A stretch of 23,071 bases of DNA from Clostridia bacterium. GTDB lineage: Bacteria; Bacillota; Clostridia; TANB77; CAG-508. Numbering within the stretch: the first letter of the stretch is position 1; each line of letters starts with the position of its first letter. The stretch covers positions 1 to 23,071 of the forward strand of contig CAADYJ010000004.1 in NCBI GenBank assembly GCA_900753245.1, given 5' to 3'. The notes under the pieces are model-generated. The model did no database searches. It had not been told where the DNA came from and was given only the letters and a program-made list of their open reading frames with translations. Below are positions 1 through 7,970 of the stretch, piece after piece. A program made the translations under genes and the position numbers.

Positions 1-275
1 CTACTGGTAAACCATGTCCATTATGCGGAGGAACGAGGTATATTCAAAATTTACCAAAAGTATTTGATGATATAACATATTTATTTAGTCCTTTTGGAAT
101 AATAATGATATGTATATTTTTAGAGATTATATATAGAATATATAATTTAACAAAAAGAAAAAAAGAAAAAACAGAAAAATATATAAAAATAGATATAACA
201 ATACATTTAATAGAACTAATAGCCTTAGCTCTTTATGAAATAATATTTTTAATAAATGGAATATATAGTGTTTAA
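1..275 (+). CDS. DUF2752-like small membrane protein (3' part only)
   Basis: An open frame enters from the left edge, with its first whole codon at 3, and stops at TAA 273-275, leaving 90 residues. It begins with TGKPCPLCGGTR, matching the Cys-x-x-Cys-Gly-x-Thr-Arg signature of the DUF2752 family, small integral membrane proteins of unknown role. Two hydrophobic stretches follow: one after SPFG, ending about residue 45, and one in the last 25 residues. A lysine-rich loop lies between them. The Cys pair might bind a metal or form a disulfide, but nothing here shows which. No start is visible because the gene is cut. The frame is supported by continuous coding and the recognisable motif; the family assignment is from memory of the motif. 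Confidence 0.72.
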   Translation, partial: TGKPCPLCGGTRYIQNLPKVFDDITYLFSPFGIIMICIFLEIIYRIYNLTKRKKEKTEKYIKIDITIHLIELIALALYEIIFLINGIYSV

Positions 276-285
276 GGCTTTTTTA

Positions 286-314
286 TTGATTTTAAATAAG
301 TAGTATGATAAAAT
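286..314 (+). promoter_or_regulatory. Predicted sigma-A promoter for lepA
   Basis: TTGATT (286-291) and TAAAAT (309-314) are separated by 17 bases, a near-consensus vegetative promoter ending about 34 bases before the lepA start. No operator or leader structure is visible between it and the RBS. Confidence 0.6.
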
Positions 315-347
315 ACTTAACAATAATAAAAGTTTAGGAGAGAAAAA

Positions 348-2159
348 TTGGAAGATAGAAAAAAATACATTAGAAATTTTAGCATAATTGCACATATAGA
401 TCATGGAAAATCAACTTTAGCCGATAGATTAATAGAAATAACAGGTGTACTTTCAAAAAGAGAAATGGAATCTCAAGTACTAGATAATATGGATATAGAA
501 AGAGAAAGAGGAATAACTATTAAATCTCAAGCAGTTCAAATGCATTATAAAGCTAAAGATGGAAAAGAATATGAACTAAATCTAATAGATACACCTGGCC
601 ATGTAGATTTTAACTATGAAGTATCTAGAAGTTTAGCGGCATGTGATGGTGCAGTACTTGTAGTAGATGCAAGCCAAGGAGTAGAAGCTCAAACACTTGC
701 AAATGTATATTTAGCAATAGATAATAACCTAGAAATTTTACCAGTAATAAATAAAATAGATTTACCAAATGCAAGACCGGATGAAGTAAAAAAGGAAATA
801 GAAGATATTATAGGAATTCCAGCAATGGATGCACCTTGTATCTCAGCAAAATCTGGGCTAAATGTAGAAGAAGTTTTAGAAAAAATAGTAATAGATTTGC
901 CTGCACCTACAGGAGACGAAAATAAAGCTTTAAAATGTCTAATATTTGATTCTTTATACAATGACTATAAAGGAGCAATAGCATATGTTAGAGTAAAAGA
1001 TGGAACAGTAAAAGTAGGAGACGAAATAATGCTTATGGCAGCTAAAAAATCTTTTACAGTAACAGAGGTAGGTTACTTTGAACCAGGAAGATATGAACCA
1101 TGTGAAGTTTTAGAAGCGGGTGAAGTTGGATATATTGCAGCAAGTATTAAAAATTTATCAGATATTAGAGTTGGTGATACAATAACTTTAAAAAATAGTC
1201 CAGCAGAAGAACCACTTCCAGGGTATAAAAAAGTAAATCCTATGGTATATTGTGGACTATATCCAATGGATGGTAGCGATTATGAAAACTTAAAAGTAGC
1301 GTTAGAAAAGTTAAAATTAAATGATGCAGCATTAGAATATGAAGCAGAAACTTCAAATGCTTTAGGCTTTGGATTTAGATGTGGATTTTTAGGATTACTT
1401 CATTTAGAAATAATAGAAGAAAGACTAGAAAGAGAATTTGATTTAAGCTTAATTACAACATCTCCATCTGTTATTTATAAAGTATATAAAACTGATGGGA
1501 CTGTAGTAGAACTATATAATCCTTCAGATTTACCAGTACCAAATGAAATATCATACATGGAAGAACCATATGTTACCGCAGAAATTTTAACACCAAAAGA
1601 ATATGTTGGAAATATAATGGAAATATGTCAAAATAGACGTGGTATTTATATAGATATGAAATATTTGGACGAAAATAGAGTTAATCTAATTTACGAAATG
1701 CCATTAAATGAAATTATATATGATTTCTTTGATCAATTAAAATCAAGAACAAAAGGATATGCATCATTTGATTATGAAATAAAAGATTATAGACGTTCAG
1801 AATTAGTAAAATTAGACATTTGGGTTAATGGTGAAGGAGTAGATGCATTATCATTCATAGTACATAAAGATTCTAGCTATGAACGTGGTAAGAAAATGAT
1901 AGAAAAATTAAAAACAGTTATCCCAAGACAGTTATTTAGTATTCCTTTACAAGCAGTAATAGGAGGAAAAATAATAGCAAGAGAAACAATTTCTGCAATG
2001 AGAAAAGATGTACTTGCTAAATGTTATGGTGGAGATATTACAAGGAAGAAAAAATTATTAGAAAAACAGAAAAAAGGTAAAAAGAAAATGCGTCAAATAG
2101 GAAATGTGGATATACCACAAGAGGCTTTTTTATCAGTATTAAAATTAGATGAGGAATAA
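348..2159 (+). CDS. lepA: Elongation factor 4 (LepA), back-translocating ribosomal GTPase
   Basis: LepA/EF-4 is a translational GTPase that binds the ribosome and remodels stalled or mistranslocated complexes; it acts in the cytoplasm. The 603-residue length is normal for the family. The GTPase domain is complete: P-loop AHIDHGKST at 15-23, DTPGH at 81-85, NKID at 135-138. Domain II, the EF-G-like domains and the LepA-specific C-terminal domain follow (lysine-rich tail with RKKKLLEKQKKGKKKMR, typical of LepA). The start is a TTG codon at 348, chosen because TAGGAG (335-340) sits 7 bases upstream and the protein begins at the usual place before YIRNFSIIAHIDHG. It has its own promoter at 286-314 and ends in a hairpin terminator, so it appears monocistronic. 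Confidence is very high. Confidence 0.98.
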   Translation: MEDRKKYIRNFSIIAHIDHGKSTLADRLIEITGVLSKREMESQVLDNMDIERERGITIKSQAVQMHYKAKDGKEYELNLIDTPGHVDFNYEVSRSLAACDGAVLVVDASQGVEAQTLANVYLAIDNNLEILPVINKIDLPNARPDEVKKEIEDIIGIPAMDAPCISAKSGLNVEEVLEKIVIDLPAPTGDENKALKCLIFDSLYNDYKGAIAYVRVKDGTVKVGDEIMLMAAKKSFTVTEVGYFEPGRYEPCEVLEAGEVGYIAASIKNLSDIRVGDTITLKNSPAEEPLPGYKKVNPMVYCGLYPMDGSDYENLKVALEKLKLNDAALEYEAETSNALGFGFRCGFLGLLHLEIIEERLEREFDLSLITTSPSVIYKVYKTDGTVVELYNPSDLPVPNEISYMEEPYVTAEILTPKEYVGNIMEICQNRRGIYIDMKYLDENRVNLIYEMPLNEIIYDFFDQLKSRTKGYASFDYEIKDYRRSELVKLDIWVNGEGVDALSFIVHKDSSYERGKKMIEKLKTVIPRQLFSIPLQAVIGGKIIARETISAMRKDVLAKCYGGDITRKKKLLEKQKKGKKKMRQIGNVDIPQEAFLSVLKLDEE

Positions 2160-2161
2160 GA

Positions 2162-2192
2162 AAAAAAGGAAAGATATTATCTTTCCTTCTTA
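2162..2192. terminator. Bidirectional terminator between lepA and the convergent 72-codon gene
   Basis: AAGGAAAGAT (2166-2175) pairs perfectly with ATCTTTCCTT (2179-2188) around a 3-base loop. Read on the minus strand, the 3' arm is followed by a run of seven T (complement of 2161-2167), a strong intrinsic terminator. On the plus strand the trailing TTCTT is weaker but could still serve lepA. Confidence 0.75.
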
Positions 2193-2199
2193 CACAAGA

Positions 2200-2418
2200 T
2201 TACGATGTTAACTTACTAAGCTGAGAATTACAAAGTACAACCTGCCTTTTCCAATAAGAATGACACCTATTGGTGTGATCAATATTTGATTCATAAATTT
2301 CAAAATTCAAATATCTAAGAAAATTTAAACTTCGTAATTCTGAAAGAGATTTACTATACTGTTTATAACAAATAGTTAACCGAATCTTCCAATAATGTGT
2401 TTTCAAAAATTTTATCAT
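2200..2418 (-). CDS. Small basic hypothetical protein (72 aa)
   Basis: I do not recognise this protein. It is 72 residues, basic and aromatic-rich, with a C-terminal segment of the form HTNRCH...CN that has two Cys and two His within about 17 residues. It has no signal peptide or clear membrane helix. It is supported as a real gene by an excellent RBS: read on the minus strand, GGAGGG lies 6 bases before the ATG. A near-perfect minus-strand promoter lies upstream (TTGTTT, 17 bases, TATAAT at 2473-2501), and a T-tailed terminator lies directly after the stop. It faces lepA and diverges from rlmB. It sits in a region with slightly less extreme base composition than its neighbours. The closely placed Cys/His might suggest metal binding, but that is a guess. 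Confidence 0.6.
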   Translation of the reverse strand: MIKFLKTHYWKIRLTICYKQYSKSLSELRSLNFLRYLNFEIYESNIDHTNRCHSYWKRQVVLCNSQLSKLTS

Positions 2419-2472
2419 AAAGAACCCTCCATTAAGTAAATTTTATTTGAAAACTAAAAACAAATATAATTA

Positions 2473-2501
2473 ATTATACTATATAAATTAAAAAAAAACA
2501 A
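2473..2501 (-). promoter_or_regulatory. Predicted sigma-A promoter for the 72-codon minus-strand gene
   Basis: On the minus strand TTGTTT (plus 2496-2501) and TATAAT (plus 2473-2478) are spaced by exactly 17 bases, about 55 bases before the ATG. The same AT-rich stretch probably also holds the rlmB promoter on the plus strand, where TATAAT occurs at 2465-2470 but no good -35 is evident. Confidence 0.6.
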
Positions 2502-2521
2502 TATAAGGAGATATTATAAAT

Positions 2522-3283
2522 ATGCAAAAACAGGAAGAAAAAGAATATTTAGACCAAATAGAAGGAAGAAATTCAGTAATAGAATTATTGGAATCTGGAA
2601 GAGATATAAATAAAATTTTTATTCAATCTGGAGAAAAACATGGATCAATAAATAAAATTATAGCAATGGCAAGAGAAAAAAAGGTTATAATAAAAGAAAT
2701 AGATAAAAACAAAATGAAACAAATGGCTCAAACAGATAATTATCAAGGAGTTATTGCAATAGTACCACCATTTGAATATTGTGATGTAGATGATATTTTA
2801 TCAGAAGCGAAATCTAGAAAAGAAGAACCTTTTGTAGTAATATTAGATGGAATAGAAGATGTACACAATTTAGGTTCAATTATAAGAACAGCTGAAACGG
2901 CAGGTGTACATGGAATAATAATACCAAAAAGAAGAGCTGCATCTGTAAATAGTATAGTTTCAAAAGTATCTGCAGGAGCTGTAGAATACATGAAAATTGC
3001 AAGGGTAAATAATTTAACTGATACAATAAAATATCTAAAAGAACAAGGATTATGGATATGTGGAACAGATATGGACACTAAACAAGAATATGATAAACAA
3101 GATTATACAGGACCAATTGGAATAGTAATTGGAAGTGAAGGATTTGGAATGTCACGTTTAGTAAAAGAAAATTGTGATTTTTTAGTAAAAATTCCAATGA
3201 TGGGAAGAATAACATCATTAAATGCTTCAGTTTCTGCTGGAATTGTAATATATGAAGCGGTAAAACAAAGAAAAAATAAATAA
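2522..3283 (+). CDS. rlmB: TrmH/SpoU-family 23S rRNA (guanosine-2'-O)-methyltransferase, RlmB-like
   Basis: A SAM-dependent SPOUT methyltransferase predicted to 2'-O-methylate a guanosine of 23S rRNA (G2251 for RlmB). Its 253 residues match the family. The N-terminal substrate-binding domain starts GRNSVIELLESGRDINKIFI. The three SPOUT motifs are all present: motif 1 NLGSIIRTAETAG, motif 2 GIVIGSEGFGMSRLV, and motif 3 IPMMGRITSLNASVSAGIVI, the trefoil-knot SAM site. The ATG at 2522 is preceded by AAGGAG at 2505-2510, spacing 11, slightly long. It is followed after 17 bases by the next gene, so the two are probably cotranscribed. The exact target cannot be proved from sequence: the paralogues RlmB and TrmH-like proteins are similar, so the symbol is moderately sure while the enzyme class is certain. 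Confidence 0.9.
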   Translation: MQKQEEKEYLDQIEGRNSVIELLESGRDINKIFIQSGEKHGSINKIIAMAREKKVIIKEIDKNKMKQMAQTDNYQGVIAIVPPFEYCDVDDILSEAKSRKEEPFVVILDGIEDVHNLGSIIRTAETAGVHGIIIPKRRAASVNSIVSKVSAGAVEYMKIARVNNLTDTIKYLKEQGLWICGTDMDTKQEYDKQDYTGPIGIVIGSEGFGMSRLVKENCDFLVKIPMMGRITSLNASVSAGIVIYEAVKQRKNK

Positions 3284-3300
3284 ACAAAGGAGGAATAAAA

Positions 3301-4731
3301 ATGTATTATGGAAAAAAGAAAGGAATTATAATAGCGATTGTAATAATTATTCTTTTAATAGTAATAGCTGTTGGGGGTGTAATGTTATATCTGTTTACAG
3401 ATTTATTTAAATCAAATCAAACATTATTTTTAAAATATATTGATCAAACAATACAAGGAATGAAATATGAAACTAATGATCAAACCAAAGATATTATAGA
3501 AGCTCAAAAAGAAAATCCTTATCAAATAAAAGGAACATTAAATTTTGATTATGATGGAAGTGAAAATAAACAAGCAGAAATTCTAAAACAAATAAAAGTA
3601 GAATTAGAAACAAATGCAAATGGACAAGAAGAAAAAACATATACCAAAGCATCGGTATTATATCAAAATCAAAATCTTTTTAATTTAGAGTATGCAAATA
3701 GTAATAATATCTACGCTCTAAAATCAGATGAAATAGTAACAGCATTTATAGGAGTACGAAATGAAAATTTAAAAGTACTTGCTCAAAAATTAGGAATGCA
3801 AGATAATTCAAATATACCAGATAGCATAACACCAATAGATTATGAGGATTTGTTAAACATATCAGAAGAAGAAAAACAACACATATCAGATACTTATTTG
3901 CCTGTAATAGTAAATAATATAGAAAAGAGTAAATATAGTAAACAATCAAATATTCCTATAACAAAAGAAGGAGTAGAATATAATACAACAGCATATAGAG
4001 TAGATTTAACATCAGAAGACATAGCAAATATTTCAGTAAAATTATTAGAAACTTTGAAACAAGATAGCATAACATTAAATTTCATAGCTACAAAAGCGAA
4101 AATATTGAATTTACCAGAAGAATATACACAGGTAAATAATTTAACAAAACAAATAGATGAACAAATAAAGAAAATAGAAGATTCAGAAAAATCACCAGAA
4201 AATGGAGTAAGTATTGTTGTATATGAAGAAAAAGGACAAACAGTATTAACAGAAATAATTATAAAAAATAATGTGAAATTTACACTATATGCAAGCAATA
4301 CAAATCAAAAAAATAGCATATACGTAATGGCAGAAAATTTAAGCACAAGTAATGATTATAATACAGTTGAAATGCAAGTAACACAAACTAAAACAGCAAA
4401 ACAAACTAATACAGAAATTTTAGTTAATAAAGATAATGATAAAGGATTAGAAATATACTTAACAAATGAGGGTCTATCATCAGATGAAAAAGTTACAACA
4501 ACCTGCGAAATTAATTATAATGATGGAAATGATAAGTATATAGCAAATTATGAACAAGAAATTAATTTTAACGAAGAAAATGAAATAATTAGTTTGGATA
4601 ATACAAACTGTGCAATATTAAATGATTATCCAACAGATCAATTATCAATGTTGATTGTACTAATAGCACAACAAACACAAAATGTCATGAATCAAAAAAT
4701 GCAACAATTAGGCATACAAACAACAAATTAA
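3301..4731 (+). CDS. Membrane-anchored extracytoplasmic protein of unknown function (476 aa)
   Basis: I do not recognise the family. The protein starts with a short basic segment (YYGKKK), then one strongly hydrophobic helix at about residues 8-33, followed by some 440 polar residues rich in Asn, Lys, Glu, Thr and Gln. This is the layout of a signal-anchored protein with a large domain outside the membrane. No lipobox Cys is present, so it is not a typical lipoprotein. The rest alternates short beta-like segments, with a Lys/Glu-rich stretch around 280-297 that could be helical. Start chosen at ATG 3301 with AGGAGG at 3289-3294. It sits 17 bases after the rlmB-like gene, so it is probably transcribed with it, although a functional link is not evident. 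It is followed by the thrS T-box promoter, with no clear terminator between. Confidence 0.85.
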   Translation: MYYGKKKGIIIAIVIIILLIVIAVGGVMLYLFTDLFKSNQTLFLKYIDQTIQGMKYETNDQTKDIIEAQKENPYQIKGTLNFDYDGSENKQAEILKQIKVELETNANGQEEKTYTKASVLYQNQNLFNLEYANSNNIYALKSDEIVTAFIGVRNENLKVLAQKLGMQDNSNIPDSITPIDYEDLLNISEEEKQHISDTYLPVIVNNIEKSKYSKQSNIPITKEGVEYNTTAYRVDLTSEDIANISVKLLETLKQDSITLNFIATKAKILNLPEEYTQVNNLTKQIDEQIKKIEDSEKSPENGVSIVVYEEKGQTVLTEIIIKNNVKFTLYASNTNQKNSIYVMAENLSTSNDYNTVEMQVTQTKTAKQTNTEILVNKDNDKGLEIYLTNEGLSSDEKVTTTCEINYNDGNDKYIANYEQEINFNEENEIISLDNTNCAILNDYPTDQLSMLIVLIAQQTQNVMNQKMQQLGIQTTN

Positions 4732-4765
4732 ACAGAACAAATAATTACAATAGAGAAAAATACTA

Positions 4766-4793
4766 TTGACTAATGAAGAAAAAGTAGTATAAT
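4766..4793 (+). promoter_or_regulatory. Predicted promoter of the thrS T-box transcript
   Basis: TTGACT (4766-4771) and TATAAT (4788-4793) with a 16-base spacer. Transcription would start near 4800, just before the first paired segment of the T-box leader. Confidence 0.75.
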
Positions 4794-4799
4794 AAAAGT

Positions 4800-5041
4800 A
4801 TGTTGAATAGATAAAAACAAAAATGAGAAAAAGTAAAATTTAGGTTACTTAAAGAGAATACTTGTCAACGGCTGAAAGCAAGTAGAAGCAAACAAATTTG
4901 AAAAACTACCTCATTGTTTCTAGTAAAAAGCTAGACGTATTTGCCTGCGTTAAAGGAATAAATTAAGTAAAAAATAGGATGGAACCGTGTAAAAAGCACT
5001 CCTAGGTATATGTAAAAATATATCTAGAGAGTGCTTTTATT
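4800..5041 (+). promoter_or_regulatory. T-box riboswitch, threonine specific, controlling thrS
   Basis: A tRNA-sensing leader. The base of stem I is AATGAG (4822-4827) with CTCATT (4910-4915). The loop-E pair is AGTA (4832-4835) opposite GAA (4900-4902), closed by AAATTT (4836-4841) with AAATTT (4894-4899). In the specifier loop the codon ACT (4905-4907) followed by a purine reads threonine. The T-box sequence AGGATGGAACCGTG lies at 4976-4989; its TGGA can pair with a UCCA acceptor end, as expected for tRNA-Thr with discriminator U. A terminator hairpin follows at 4991-5041. Uncharged tRNA-Thr should bind and favour the antiterminator, raising thrS expression. The class is certain; the specifier codon itself is inferred from folding by eye. 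Confidence 0.93.
4991..5041 (+). terminator. T-box-controlled terminator of thrS
   Basis: AAAAGCACTC (4992-5001) pairs with GAGTGCTTTT (5029-5038), with an inner extension CTAG/CTAG and GTATAT/ATATAT and a T-rich tail. It overlaps the end of the T-box sequence region and is the alternative to the antiterminator. Confidence 0.88.
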
Positions 5042-5090
5042 TATTGCAATAAAATAAAAAAATAGGTACCAACCAAAGGAGGAATATAAA

Positions 5091-6863
5091 ATGTTTAGAA
5101 TTAAATTAGATGGTGGAAAAACAATGGAAGTAGAAGAAAGTATGTATTGGCATACAACAGCTCATATTTTAGCACAAGCTGTTAAAAGATTATTTCCAAA
5201 TTACAAATTAACAATAGGTCCAGCAATTGAAAAAGGCTTTTATTATGATTTTGATGTAGAAAAACCATTTACAGAAGATGATATATCTGCATTAGAAGAA
5301 GAAATGAAAAAAATAATTAAAGAAGATTTAACTATAGAAAGATTTGAACTTCCAAGAGAAGAAGCTATTAAATTAATGGAAGAAAGAGAAGAACCATACA
5401 AAGTAGAATTAATTAGAGATTTACCAGAAGGAGAAGTAATATCATTTTATAAACAAGGTGAATTTGTTGACCTTTGCCGTGGTCCACATTTACCTTCAAC
5501 AGGAAAAGTTAAAGCAATAAAATTAACTTCAATGTCTTCAAGCTATTGGAGAGGAGATGCTAATAACCAAACATTACAAAGAGTTTATGGAATTTCTTTC
5601 CCAAAGGCATCTGAACTTGAAGAGTACCTAACAAAACTAGAAGAAGCAAAACAAAGAGACCATAGAAAATTAGGTAAAGAACTTGGAATATTTATGACAA
5701 ACGACTTAGTAGGAAAAGGACTTCCAATGTACTTACCAAATGGATGCATGGTATGGGATTTATTAGAAAATTACATTAAAGGAAAAGAAAGAAAGTTAGG
5801 TTACAAACATGTTTTAACTCCACCACTAGCAAGCGTAGATTTATATAAAACATCAGGACACTGGGAGCATTACAAAGATAGTATGTTTCCAAAAATGGAA
5901 GTTGAAGGAGAAGAATTTGTACTTCGCCCAATGAACTGTCCACATCATATGATGATATATGCAAATAGCATACATTCTTATAAAGATTTACCAATAAGAA
6001 TTGGAGAGATAGCAAGAGACTGTAGATATGAAGCAAGTGGAACATTAAAAGGAATAGAAAGAGTTAGAACATTCTGCCAAAATGATGCACATTTATTTGT
6101 AACACCAGAACAGATAGAATCTGAGTTTAAAGCAGTTGTAGATTTAATTCTAGAAGTATACAAAGAATTAAATATAACAGATTATCATTTTGAGTTGTCA
6201 TTGAGAGATCCAGAAGATAAAGTAAAATATCATCCAGATGACGAAATGTGGGATAATGCTGAAAATAAATTAAGACAAGTGTTAAATGATATAGGAATTG
6301 AATATGAAGAAAAAATTGGTGAAGCAGCATTTTATGGACCAAAACTAGATGTACAAGTAAGACCAGCTGTAGGAAATGAATATACATTATCTACATGTCA
6401 ATTAGACTTCTGCTTACCTGCTAAATTTAATTTAGCATATATAGATAAAGATGGAGCAAAGAAAACTCCAGTAGTTCTTCATAGAGCAATATTAGGAAGT
6501 ATAGATAGATTTATGGCTTACTATTTAGAAGAAACAAAAGGAGCTCTTCCAACTTGGCTTGCACCAGTTCAAGTAAAAATACTTCCAATTACAGATAAAC
6601 AATTAGATTATTGTAAAAAAGTAGAACAAGAATTGTTAGATAAAGATATAAGAGTTGAGCTAGATGATAGACAAGAAAAAGTAGGATATAAAATTCGTGA
6701 AGCTCAAATGGAAAAAATACCATATATGTTAATAGTTGGAGATAAAGAAATAGAGGTAAATGCAGTAGGAGTACGTACAAGAAAAGATGGAGACATTGGA
6801 CAAATGAAAGTAGAAGAATTTATTTCTAAAATTGAAGAAGAGATAAAAAATTATACACGTTAA
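5091..6863 (+). CDS. thrS: Threonyl-tRNA synthetase lacking the TGS domain
   Basis: Charges tRNA-Thr with threonine and edits Ser-tRNA-Thr. The editing (SAD) domain comes first, with the metal/editing residues H21 and H25 in HTTAH and C129 and H133 in LCRGPH. The class II catalytic core follows, with motif 2 in the ERVRTFCQNDAH region, the zinc-site Cys in RPMNCPHH, and motif 3 in VVLHRAILGSIDRF. The anticodon-binding domain is at about 490-590 (VQVKILPITDKQLDY onward). At 590 residues it is about 50 shorter than usual because the N-terminal ubiquitin-like TGS domain is absent; only about 18 residues precede the editing domain. The start is well set: AAAGGAGGA at 5076-5084, 6 bases before the ATG, directly after the T-box terminator, so truncation by misannotation is unlikely. 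A separate TGS gene is not seen nearby. Confidence 0.97.
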   Translation: MFRIKLDGGKTMEVEESMYWHTTAHILAQAVKRLFPNYKLTIGPAIEKGFYYDFDVEKPFTEDDISALEEEMKKIIKEDLTIERFELPREEAIKLMEEREEPYKVELIRDLPEGEVISFYKQGEFVDLCRGPHLPSTGKVKAIKLTSMSSSYWRGDANNQTLQRVYGISFPKASELEEYLTKLEEAKQRDHRKLGKELGIFMTNDLVGKGLPMYLPNGCMVWDLLENYIKGKERKLGYKHVLTPPLASVDLYKTSGHWEHYKDSMFPKMEVEGEEFVLRPMNCPHHMMIYANSIHSYKDLPIRIGEIARDCRYEASGTLKGIERVRTFCQNDAHLFVTPEQIESEFKAVVDLILEVYKELNITDYHFELSLRDPEDKVKYHPDDEMWDNAENKLRQVLNDIGIEYEEKIGEAAFYGPKLDVQVRPAVGNEYTLSTCQLDFCLPAKFNLAYIDKDGAKKTPVVLHRAILGSIDRFMAYYLEETKGALPTWLAPVQVKILPITDKQLDYCKKVEQELLDKDIRVELDDRQEKVGYKIREAQMEKIPYMLIVGDKEIEVNAVGVRTRKDGDIGQMKVEEFISKIEEEIKNYTR

Positions 6864-6864
6864 G

Positions 6865-6905
6865 AAAAAAATGAATTGGAATAAAAAATTCCAATTCATT
6901 TTTTA
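6865..6905. terminator. Bidirectional terminator between thrS and the convergent gene
   Basis: AAAAAATGAATTGGAAT (6866-6882) is almost perfectly complementary to ATTCCAATTCATTTTTT (6888-6904), with a 5-base A loop. A runs on the left and T runs on the right make it a terminator in both directions, serving thrS and the minus-strand gene ending at 6916. Confidence 0.9.
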
Positions 6906-6915
6906 GTTTATAAAA

Positions 6916-7584
6916 TTAATCTTCTTTTAAAGTATATTCATTTATATTAGGTTGTACAAAGAAAGAATCATTAACTGTATTAAATTCATAACTTCTTTCA
7001 GATACCATAGATCCTACTTTCGTTTTTAATAATAAACCTGTATCTTTTTCAACATATAATAAATTAGAATCAAAAGACTCATATAAGAAGTAAGGTGAGA
7101 AAAAGTTTGAAATAATGTAGCAATCTTTTTCGTTATATTTAGAAGTTCTTATATTACAAAATGCAGAGATTAAAAAAGTTTGCCAATTATTATCTGATTC
7201 ACACCAATTATAAATATTTATAGATAATACAATATTTCTATTTGGTGTTACATATTTTTCACTTGGAGTATCAATATAAGTTGTTACAGACTCATCATTT
7301 ATATATGTTGATATTTTTGTTGGATTTTTTTCAGAAACTCTTTCTATAATAGAAGTTTCTTTTGAACCTTTTTTATAATAATCCATAACTATGCTATCAC
7401 CATTATCTTGACTATTAATAGAGTGTAAATGGTAGTTTGTACTAGATAAATATGGTTCTATGCTTTTTTGTAGTTTTCTAATTATCATAAAATTTCTAAA
7501 ACTATGTAAAAGAAACAAAACAAATAGTACTAATAAGATAATTAAAATGGTTTTCAGTATTTTTTTAACAATTTTTTTATTCAT
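6916..7584 (-). CDS. Single-pass membrane-anchored exported protein (222 aa), possible LolA-like fold
   Basis: The N-terminus MNKKIVKKILK is basic and is followed by one hydrophobic helix (about residues 12-27), then a polar domain predicted to lie outside the membrane. I do not recognise a named family. The C-terminal part, with YVEKDTGLLLKTKV then an alternating YEFNTV...DSFFVQPN segment ending near YTLKED, resembles the last strands of LolA-like or sporulation-type lipid-binding beta sheets in Firmicutes; this is a weak inference. Two Cys-containing segments (WCES, FCN and DCY) are present. The start is supported by AAAGGAGG, 6 to 7 bases upstream of the ATG on the minus strand, and by a clear promoter at 7623-7651. 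It is monocistronic, convergent with thrS and divergent from rqcP. Confidence 0.85.
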   Translation of the reverse strand: MNKKIVKKILKTILIILLVLFVLFLLHSFRNFMIIRKLQKSIEPYLSSTNYHLHSINSQDNGDSIVMDYYKKGSKETSIIERVSEKNPTKISTYINDESVTTYIDTPSEKYVTPNRNIVLSINIYNWCESDNNWQTFLISAFCNIRTSKYNEKDCYIISNFFSPYFLYESFDSNLLYVEKDTGLLLKTKVGSMVSERSYEFNTVNDSFFVQPNINEYTLKED

Positions 7585-7622
7585 AAAAATTCCTCCTTTG
7601 TAAAAAGTATAATATTAATCTA

Positions 7623-7651
7623 ATTATATCATTTTATGGTAATTTTAGCAA
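7623..7651 (-). promoter_or_regulatory. Predicted promoter of the 222-aa exported protein
   Basis: On the minus strand TTGCTA (plus 7646-7651) and TATAAT (plus 7623-7628) with exactly 17 bases between. It lies back to back with the rqcP promoter; the two -35 boxes are only 5 bases apart. Confidence 0.7.
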
Positions 7652-7656
7652 ATTGA

Positions 7657-7685
7657 TTGTTAATAGTGTATAAATGTGATATAAT
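7657..7685 (+). promoter_or_regulatory. Predicted promoter of the rqcP-HTH-dnaE-HD operon
   Basis: TTGTTA (7657-7662) and TATAAT (7680-7685) with a 17-base spacer, about 32 bases before the rqcP start. No other good promoter is evident before the downstream genes, which are tightly packed. Confidence 0.7.
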
Positions 7686-7717
7686 TCGATACATATAAAA
7701 AGAGAAAAGGTGATAAC

Positions 7718-7954
7718 ATGAGATTAGATAAATTTTTAAAAGTATCAAGAGTAATAAAGAGAAGAACTGTGGCAAATGAAGCAGCAGATGGTGGCAGAGT
7801 AAGCGTTAATGGAAAAGTAGTAAAGCCAAGTTATGAAGTAAAAGTTGGAGATATAGTTGAAATAAAATTTGGAGATAAAATTTCTAAATTCGAAATAATG
7901 CAGATACCAAAAGTTCAAACAAAAGATATGGGAGAAATTATAAAAGTATTATAA
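7718..7954 (+). CDS. rqcP: S4-domain RNA-binding protein RqcP (YabO/Hsp15 family)
   Basis: A 78-residue protein that is essentially one S4 RNA-binding domain: MRLDKFLKVSRVIKRRTVAN at the N-terminus, then GGRVSVNGKVVKPSYEVKVGDIVEI. In Bacillus the YabO orthologue RqcP binds the 50S subunit with RqcH and drives alanine tailing of stalled nascent chains; the related Hsp15 recycles free 50S subunits with attached peptidyl-tRNA. Length and sequence fit RqcP well. The start ATG has AAAAGGTG about 7 bases upstream. It is first in an operon with an HTH protein 16 bases downstream. In many Firmicutes yabO sits beside spore/division genes (yabP, yabQ, divIC); here it is beside dnaE instead. The rqcH gene is not in this window. 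Confidence 0.92.
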   Translation: MRLDKFLKVSRVIKRRTVANEAADGGRVSVNGKVVKPSYEVKVGDIVEIKFGDKISKFEIMQIPKVQTKDMGEIIKVL

Positions 7955-7970
7955 AAAGGAAGAAAATAAT

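Noticed and set aside
2447..2480. Plus-strand rlmB promoter TTGAAA with TATACT
   Set aside because: The spacer is 22 bases, too long; a promoter probably exists in this AT-rich stretch but I cannot place it.
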